A stretch of DNA of 50,286 bases from contig JAEUPB010000067.1 of the NCBI GenBank assembly GCA_016789955.1, positions 1-50,286 of the forward strand, given 5' to 3'. Position numbers and translations under genes: made by a program. Within the stretch, counting starts at the first letter, position 1; each line of letters begins with the position of its first letter. Below are positions 44,393 to 50,286 of the stretch, one piece after another. Under the pieces are notes generated by a model, which searched no databases, had not been told where the DNA came from, and saw nothing but the letters and a program-made list of their open reading frames with translations. The DNA is from Rubrivivax sp. (GTDB lineage: Bacteria; Pseudomonadota; Gammaproteobacteria; Burkholderiales; Burkholderiaceae_C).

Positions 44393-45934
44393 TCAACCCT
44401 GCGCCGCCACCCGATCGACCTTGCTGTGGAGCTTGTTCAGCGCCGACAGGTACGCCTTGGCCGAGGCCACCACGATGTCCGGATCCGCGCCGACGCCATT
44501 GACCACCCGGCCACCGTGCTGCAGGCGCACGGTGACCTCGCCTTGCGATTCGGTACTGCCGCTGGTGATGGCGTTCACCGAGTACAGCACGAGTTCCGCA
44601 CCGCTCTTGACCTGCGACTCGATGGCCTTGAGGCTGGCATCGACCGGTCCGTTGCCGTACGCCTCGGCGCGAAACTCGTCGGCTCCCATCGCGAAGGCCA
44701 CCTTGGCGAACGGCCGCTCGCCCATCTCGCTGCGCTGCGACAGCGCTAGAAGACGGTAGTGCTCGGCGTCGGGCGTGACGCTTTCGTCGCCGACCAATGC
44801 GATGATGTCCTCGTCGAAGATCTCGCTCTTGCGATCAGCCAGGTCCTTGAATCGGGCGAACGCGTTGTTGATGTCGGCCTCGCTCTCCAGCTCGATGCCC
44901 AGGTCCTGCAGCCGCTGCTTGAACGCATTGCGGCCAGAGAGCTTGCCCAGGACGATCTTGTTGGCGCTCCAGCCCACATCCTCGGCGCGCATGATCTCGT
45001 AGGTATCGCGCGCCTTGAGCACGCCGTCCTGGTGGATGCCGCTGGCGTGCGCGAAGGCGTTGGCGCCCACCACCGCCTTGTTTGGCTGCACGACGAAGCC
45101 GGTGGTCTGGCTGACCATGCGCGAGGCGGGCACGATCTGCGTGGTGTCGATGCCCACCTGCAGGCCGAAGTAGTCGCGCCGCGTCCTGACGGCCATCACC
45201 ACCTCCTCGAGCGAGCAGTTGCCTGCGCGCTCGCCCAGGCCGTTGATCGTGCACTCGATCTGGCGCGCGCCGCCGAGCTTCACGCCGGCCAGCGAGTTGG
45301 CCACCGCCATGCCCAGGTCGTTGTGGCAATGCACGCTCCACACCGCCTTGTCACTGTTGGGGATGCGCTCGCGCAGCTGGCGGATGAACTGGCCGTACAG
45401 CTCCGGGACTGCGTAGCCCACGGTATCGGGAATGTTGATCGTCGTGGCGCCCTCGGTGATGGCGGTCTCGAGCACGCGGCACAGGAAGTCGGGCTCGCTG
45501 CGGTAGCCGTCTTCGGGCGAGAACTCCACGTCCGCGCACAGGTTGCGCGCGAAGCGCACTGCCAGCCGTGCCTGCTCGTGCACCTGGTCCGGCGTCATGC
45601 GCAGCTTCTTCTCCATGTGCAGCGGCGACGTGGCGATGAAGGTGTGGATGCGCGCACGCGCCGCCGGCTTCAGGGCCTCCGCGGCACGCGAGATGTCGCG
45701 GTCGTTGGCGCGCGCCAGCGAGCAGACGACCGACTCCCTGATGTGGCTGGCGATCGAGCGCACACACTCGAAGTCGCCGTTGGAACTGGCCGCGAAGCCG
45801 GCTTCGATGATGTCCACCCGCAGCCGCTCCAGCTGCCGCGCGATGCGCAGCTTCTCGTCGCGGGTCATGGAGGCGCCGGGCGACTGCTCGCCGTCGCGCA
45901 AGGTGGTGTCGAAGATGATGAGCTTGTCGGTCAT
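44393..45934 (-). CDS. leuA: 2-isopropylmalate synthase
   Basis: A 513-residue enzyme that condenses acetyl-CoA with 2-oxoisovalerate, the first committed step of leucine synthesis. The catalytic TIM barrel starts with [19 protein letters not shown] and contains the metal-binding HCHNDLGMA and [13 protein letters not shown] motifs. The C-terminal LeuA regulatory domain (about 390-513) should bind leucine for feedback inhibition. I chose the second ATG (MTDKLIIFD) because AGGG lies seven bases before it; an ATG two codons upstream is also possible. It is preceded by a leader peptide and attenuator. Confidence 0.96.
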   Translation of the reverse strand: MTDKLIIFDTTLRDGEQSPGASMTRDEKLRIARQLERLRVDIIEAGFAASSNGDFECVRSIASHIRESVVCSLARANDRDISRAAEALKPAARARIHTFIATSPLHMEKKLRMTPDQVHEQARLAVRFARNLCADVEFSPEDGYRSEPDFLCRVLETAITEGATTINIPDTVGYAVPELYGQFIRQLRERIPNSDKAVWSVHCHNDLGMAVANSLAGVKLGGARQIECTINGLGERAGNCSLEEVVMAVRTRRDYFGLQVGIDTTQIVPASRMVSQTTGFVVQPNKAVVGANAFAHASGIHQDGVLKARDTYEIMRAEDVGWSANKIVLGKLSGRNAFKQRLQDLGIELESEADINNAFARFKDLADRKSEIFDEDIIALVGDESVTPDAEHYRLLALSQRSEMGERPFAKVAFAMGADEFRAEAYGNGPVDASLKAIESQVKSGAELVLYSVNAITSGSTESQGEVTVRLQHGGRVVNGVGADPDIVVASAKAYLSALNKLHSKVDRVAAQG

Positions 45935-45990
45935 GGTCATGCCCTGGTGTCGATGGTGGCTTGCAGGCAGCGTTCGGAACCCTGAAAGGA

Positions 45991-46024
45991 CAACGGCCCG
46001 CTGCTTTGCGCTGGCGGGCCGTTG
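45991..46024 (-). terminator. Attenuator terminator hairpin of leuA
   Basis: On the transcribed (minus) strand CAACGGCCCGC (46024-46014) pairs perfectly over 11 bases with GCGGGCCGTTG (46001-45991) around a 12-base loop, followed by TCCTTTC. The U-tract is short, but stem strength is high. It lies 56 bases before the leuA start and about 40 bases after the leader stop. Its 5' arm can instead pair with the antiterminator segment. Confidence 0.75.
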
Positions 46025-46077
46025 ATCGGGGAAAGAAATGCTTGCCGGGAGAAGACGCGCGCGATCAGCGAACCCGC
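46014..46077 (-). promoter_or_regulatory. Antiterminator pairing of the leuA leader
   Basis: GCGGGTTCGCTGATCG (46077-46062) is complementary to CGATCAACGGCCCGC (46028-46014) in three blocks: six pairs (TGATCG/CGATCA), two pairs (CG/CG) and five pairs (GCGGG/CCCGC), separated by small mismatches. The second strand is the 5' arm of the terminator, so the two structures exclude each other. The first strand overlaps the leader stop codon and the 3' half of a pause hairpin. Confidence 0.7.
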
Positions 46078-46115
46078 GAGGGTCCTAGCAGTAGCAGGGC
46101 GATCGGCGAGGTCAT
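46065..46115 (-). CDS. leuA leader peptide (leucine attenuation)
   Basis: A 16-codon reading frame, [16 protein letters not shown], whose codons 7-10 are CTG CTA CTG CTA, four leucines in a row with two codons (CTA) that should be very rare in this GC-rich genome. Immediately downstream GGACCC (46085-46080) can pair with GGGTTC (46075-46070; one G-U pair) as a pause hairpin. A ribosome stalled at the Leu codons for lack of charged tRNA-Leu would cover GGACCC, free the next segment for antitermination and allow leuA expression. An in-frame ATG ten codons upstream would give 26 residues but coincides with the predicted transcription start. No strong ribosome binding site was seen. Confidence 0.8.
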   Translation of the reverse strand: MTSPIALLLLGPSRVR

Positions 46116-46151
46116 CGCGAGATCGGGCGTGCGGCCGGAAGACATGGCGCG

Positions 46152-46179
46152 AATGTACCACGCGCCCCAGGCGTGGCAA
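46152..46179 (-). promoter_or_regulatory. Candidate promoter of the leuA leader transcript
   Basis: On the minus strand TTGCCA (46174-46179) and TACATT (46152-46157) are 16 bases apart, just after the pssA stop. Transcription would begin near 46145, about 30 bases before the leader ATG, so leuA can be expressed independently of the upstream ilv-pssA genes. Confidence 0.5.
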
Positions 46180-46207
46180 GGCTCGTCGTGGCGGGCCCGC
46201 TCTCGCC

Positions 46208-47089
46208 TCACGGGTGCAGGCCCTTTTCTTCCGGCTCGTCGGTCGAGGTGGCGATGACGCTGGTGCGCTGCCCCTTCGCCCTGCGCCAGGCATAGATGAA
46301 GTAGCCAGACAGCCCATACAGGCAGAACATGCCGAACAGCACGATCGGCGGGTGCACGTTGACCAGCGCGATCAGCAGCGCGATGGCCACGATCACCGCG
46401 AACGGCACGGTGCGCTTGCCGCCCCAGACCTTGAAGCTGTAGAACGGCGCATTGGTCACCATCGTCAGCCCAGAATAGAGGGTCACCCCGAAGGCCACCC
46501 AGGCGAGCCAAGGCAGCTTGTCTACCTCCTTGAAGCCGGCATCGTCCATGACCCAGATGAAGCCGACCACCAGGGCCGCGGCCGCGGGACTCGGCAGCCC
46601 TTGGAAGTAGCGCTTGTCGACCACCGCGATGTTGGTGTTGAAGCGGGCCAGCCGCAGCGCCGCACCGGCGCAGTAGACGAACGCGGCGATCAGTCCGGAC
46701 TTGCCCAGCCCCTTGAGCGCCCACTCATAGACGATGAGGGCCGGCGCGGCACCGAAGCCCACCATGTCGCACAGGCTGTCCATCTGCTCGCCGAACGCGC
46801 TCTGCGTGTGCGTCATGCGCGCGATGCGGCCGTCCAGGCTGTCCAGCACCGCAGCGCAGAAGATGGCGATGCAGGCCACCTCAAAGCGCCCGTTCATCGC
46901 CATCACCACGGCATAGAACCCGGCGAACAGCGCGGCCAGCGTGACCGCGTTGGGCAGCACATAGATGCCGCGCCGCTTGGGGCGCTGCATCTCGATGACT
47001 TCACCGGACTCCGCGCCATGGCCCGTCAAGGGGCCGGGCGCGGTCTCGCCCGGAAAGCCAGAGTGCGAAGCGCGCGCGGATTCGTTCAT
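46208..47089 (-). CDS. pssA: CDP-diacylglycerol-serine O-phosphatidyltransferase
   Basis: A 293-residue integral membrane enzyme that makes phosphatidylserine, the precursor of phosphatidylethanolamine. The CDP-alcohol phosphotransferase motif D-x2-D-G-x2-A-R-x8-G-x3-D-x3-D is present as DSLDGRIARMTHTQSAFGEQ followed by MDSLCD. Several hydrophobic segments follow. I chose ATG giving MNESARASH; an upstream in-frame start adds eight residues. It lies 40 bases after ilvC and before the leuA leader; pssA next to ilvC is common in related bacteria, although the pathways are unrelated. Confidence 0.94.
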   Translation of the reverse strand: MNESARASHSGFPGETAPGPLTGHGAESGEVIEMQRPKRRGIYVLPNAVTLAALFAGFYAVVMAMNGRFEVACIAIFCAAVLDSLDGRIARMTHTQSAFGEQMDSLCDMVGFGAAPALIVYEWALKGLGKSGLIAAFVYCAGAALRLARFNTNIAVVDKRYFQGLPSPAAAALVVGFIWVMDDAGFKEVDKLPWLAWVAFGVTLYSGLTMVTNAPFYSFKVWGGKRTVPFAVIVAIALLIALVNVHPPIVLFGMFCLYGLSGYFIYAWRRAKGQRTSVIATSTDEPEEKGLHP

Positions 47090-47129
47090 GGCGCAAGGAT
47101 ACGCCGCGCGCACCGGGGCCCGAGGGCCA

Positions 47130-48188
<1,059 letters not shown>

Positions 48189-48680
48189 TCAGACCCGCAG
48201 GATGCGCTCACCGCGCCCGACGCCACTGGCGCCGGTGCGCACGGTCTCGAGGATCGCCGCGCGGTCGATGGCGACGAGGAAGGCGTCGAGCTTGGACGAG
48301 TCACCCGTCAGCTCGATCGTGTAGCTCTTCTCGGTGACGTCGATGATGCGGCCGCGGAAGATGTCGGCCATGCGCTTCATCTCCTCGCGCTCCTTGCCGA
48401 CGGCGCGTACCTTGATCAGCATGAGCTCGCGCTCGATGAAGGCGCCCTCGGTCAGGTCGACCACCTTCACCACCTCGATGAGGCGGTTCAGGTGCTTGGT
48501 GATCTGCTCGATGATCTCGTCGCTGCCGGTGGTGACGATGGTCATGCGCGACAGCGAGGCATCTTCGGTCGGTGCGACCGTCAGGCTCTCGATGTTGTAG
48601 CCGCGCGCGGAGAACAGCGCCACCACGCGTGAAAGGGCGCCCGGCTCGTTCTCGAGCAGCACCGCGATGATGTGTTTCAT
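48189..48680 (-). CDS. ilvH: Acetolactate synthase small subunit
   Basis: A 163-residue regulatory subunit with an N-terminal ACT domain (KHIIAVLLENEPGALSRVVALFSARGYNIESLTV, about 2-75) that binds valine, and a C-terminal ALS_ss domain. It activates the catalytic subunit and confers feedback inhibition. The ATG giving MKHIIAVLL is preferred to a GTG six codons upstream because AAGGA lies ten bases before it and because this is the family's usual start. The 187-base spacer between it and ilvB contains no recognisable gene. Confidence 0.97.
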   Translation of the reverse strand: MKHIIAVLLENEPGALSRVVALFSARGYNIESLTVAPTEDASLSRMTIVTTGSDEIIEQITKHLNRLIEVVKVVDLTEGAFIERELMLIKVRAVGKEREEMKRMADIFRGRIIDVTEKSYTIELTGDSSKLDAFLVAIDRAAILETVRTGASGVGRGERILRV

Positions 48681-48867
48681 GATTTCGTCGTCCTTCACGG
48701 CTCCTCAGCGCTGCCGGGGCGGTAACCCCGGGGCCTTGGCCGCGGATTTCGAGTGGAAGAACAAAGAGATGCCGGATCTGCGAAGCTCGCGCGCCTGCGC
48801 CGCCGGGCTGCCGGAGACGGCGCGGTAGCGCCGGCCCCCTGCCCTGCGATTCAGCCGCCGAGTCCCA

Positions 48868-50286
48868 TCACAGGTCTTCGCTGCCCAGCAGCATCTCGGT
48901 GATGCCCTTGCCGGCCTGCACCATCGGCCAGACGTTTTCGGTGGGGTCGGTGCGCACGTCCAGGAACACCGTGCGGTTCTTCAGCTTGATGGCTTCGCGC
49001 AGCGCCGGCTCCACGTCGGCGGGCTTCTCGATCAGCATGCCGACGTGCCCATAGGCCTCGGCCAGCTTCACGAAGTCGGGCAGCGCGTCCATGTAGCTGT
49101 GCGAGTAGCGGCCGCCGTAGTCCAGCTCCTGCCACTGCCGCACCATACCGAGGTAGCGGTTGTTCAGCGAGATGATCTTCACCGGGGTCTCGTACTGCTT
49201 GCAGGTCGAAAGCTCCTGCAGGCACATCTGGATGCTGCCTTCGCCGGTGATGCAGAACACCTCGGCCTCGGGCCTGGCCAGCTTGATGCCCATGGCGTAC
49301 GGCAGGCCCACGCCCATAGTGCCCAGGCCGCCGGAGTTGATCCAGCGCCGCGGCTCCTCGAAGCGGTAGAACTGCGCGGCCCACATCTGGTGCTGGCCGA
49401 CGTCGCTGGTGATGTAGCAGTCGGTGCCGCGGGTGAGCTCCCACAACTTCTCCACCACCTGCTGTGGCTTGATGACGTCGCTGCTCTTGCGGTAGGCCAG
49501 GCACTCGCGCTTGCGCCACTCGTTGACCTGGCTCCACCACGCCGCGAGCGCCTGCGCGTCGGGCCGCACCTTGGCCTCCTCGAGCTGGGCGATGAGTTCC
49601 AGCAGCACCTCCTTCACGTCGCCGACGATCGGGATGTCGACCCTCACGCGCTTGCTGATGCTGGAGGGATCGATGTCGACGTGGATGATCTTGCGCTCGA
49701 CCTGCGCAAAGTGCTTCGGATTGCCGATGACGCGGTCGTCGAAGCGCGCGCCCACGGCCAGCAGCACGTCGCAGTGCTGCATCGTCATGTTGGCTTCGTA
49801 GGTGCCGTGCATGCCCAGCATGCCCAGGAACTTGGGGTCGCTCGAGGCGATCGCGCCCAGGCCCATCAGCGTGTTCGTGCACGGAAAGCCAAGCAGGTCG
49901 GCCAGCCGCCGCAGCTCCGCCGAGGCGTTGCCGAGGATCACGCCGCCGCCGGTGTAGATGTAGGGGCGCTTGGCGCCCAGCAGCAGCTGCACCGCCTTGC
50001 GGATCTGCCCGCCGTGGCCCTTGCGCACGGGGTTGTAGCTGCGCATCTCCACCCGCTCGGGATAGTGGAAAGGCGCGGTCTTCAGCGACACGTCCTTCGG
50101 GATGTCCACCACCACCGGGCCGGGGCGGCCGGTGCGAGCGATGTGGAAGGCCTTCTTGATCGTCAGCGCCAGCTCGCGCACGTCCTTGACCAGGAAGTTG
50201 TGCTTGACGATCGGGCGCGTGATGCCCACCGTGTCGCACTCCTGGAAGGCATCCAGGCCGATGGCCGGCGTGGGAACCTGCCCGGT
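48868..50286 (-). CDS. ilvB: Acetolactate synthase large subunit, 5' end outside the window
   Basis: The last 472 codons of the thiamine-diphosphate-dependent catalytic subunit; the frame is open to the window edge, where it reads TGQVPTPAIGLDAFQECDTV, part of the N-terminal domain. Typical segments follow: RPGPVVVDIPKDV, the FAD-contact region GMHGTYEANMTMQHCDVLLAVGARFDDR, and the ThDP/Mg2+ motif GEGSIQMCLQELST...NN. It makes acetolactate or acetohydroxybutyrate from pyruvate. It is the first visible gene of ilvB-ilvH-ilvC. Confidence 0.97.
   Translation of the reverse strand, partial: TGQVPTPAIGLDAFQECDTVGITRPIVKHNFLVKDVRELALTIKKAFHIARTGRPGPVVVDIPKDVSLKTAPFHYPERVEMRSYNPVRKGHGGQIRKAVQLLLGAKRPYIYTGGGVILGNASAELRRLADLLGFPCTNTLMGLGAIASSDPKFLGMLGMHGTYEANMTMQHCDVLLAVGARFDDRVIGNPKHFAQVERKIIHVDIDPSSISKRVRVDIPIVGDVKEVLLELIAQLEEAKVRPDAQALAAWWSQVNEWRKRECLAYRKSSDVIKPQQVVEKLWELTRGTDCYITSDVGQHQMWAAQFYRFEEPRRWINSGGLGTMGVGLPYAMGIKLARPEAEVFCITGEGSIQMCLQELSTCKQYETPVKIISLNNRYLGMVRQWQELDYGGRYSHSYMDALPDFVKLAEAYGHVGMLIEKPADVEPALREAIKLKNRTVFLDVRTDPTENVWPMVQAGKGITEMLLGSEDL

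Overview
The window is a very GC-rich stretch of bacterial chromosome with tightly packed genes and strong third-position G/C. Gene content and order (tRNA-Leu-tig-clpP-clpX-lon, ilvB-ilvH-ilvC-pssA-leuA, hpnC-hpnD-hpnE, kynU-kynA) fit a betaproteobacterium of the order Burkholderiales, probably near Rubrivivax, Leptothrix or Methylibium. This is inferred from gene order and protein character, not from a search. No phage, insertion sequence, CRISPR array or other sign of recent transfer was seen, and no gene-free stretch exceeds 300 bases.

Left part (1-10.8 kb): the end of an IlvD/Edd-type dehydratase; a coupled PhyH dioxygenase/DUF1810 pair; an SDR oxidoreductase overlapping a YkgJ-type cysteine-cluster protein; then a catabolic block in which a CoA ligase (probably 2-aminobenzoate-specific) with a RidA protein is divergent from kynureninase and tryptophan 2,3-dioxygenase. 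Together these could take tryptophan to kynurenine, anthranilate and 2-aminobenzoyl-CoA, but kynurenine formamidase is not present here. A secreted-type M24 aminopeptidase P and a LytS/LytTR two-component pair follow.

Middle (10.9-28 kb): an exported-protein cluster on the minus strand (DUF1800 lipoprotein, Tat-exported DUF1501 protein, large zinc metalloprotease); gshA; a Sel1/SLT lytic transglycosylase; an HpaI-type aldolase; an unusual nucleotidyltransferase-fold protein; a KefB/C-type antiporter; a TauE-type permease whose start codon overlaps that of a divergent DUF1841 gene; an orphan peptide-type binding protein; and an HD-GYP phosphodiesterase.

Proteostasis block (27.9-34.2 kb, minus strand): tRNA-Leu(UAG), tig, clpP, clpX, lon, tRNA-Gly(GCC), tRNA-Cys(GCA).

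Right part (34.3-50.3 kb): an RND efflux permease and its lipoprotein adaptor behind a sigma70 promoter with a perfect TetR-type palindrome; the hpnCDE squalene genes; an IclR regulator; a PbpG-type D,D-endopeptidase; and branched-chain amino acid genes ilvB (partial), ilvH, ilvC, then pssA and leuA. The 273 bases before leuA hold a complete leucine attenuator: a promoter, a 16-codon leader peptide with four consecutive Leu codons (two of them CTA), and mutually exclusive pause, antiterminator and terminator hairpins. This is the clearest undisclosed element in the window.
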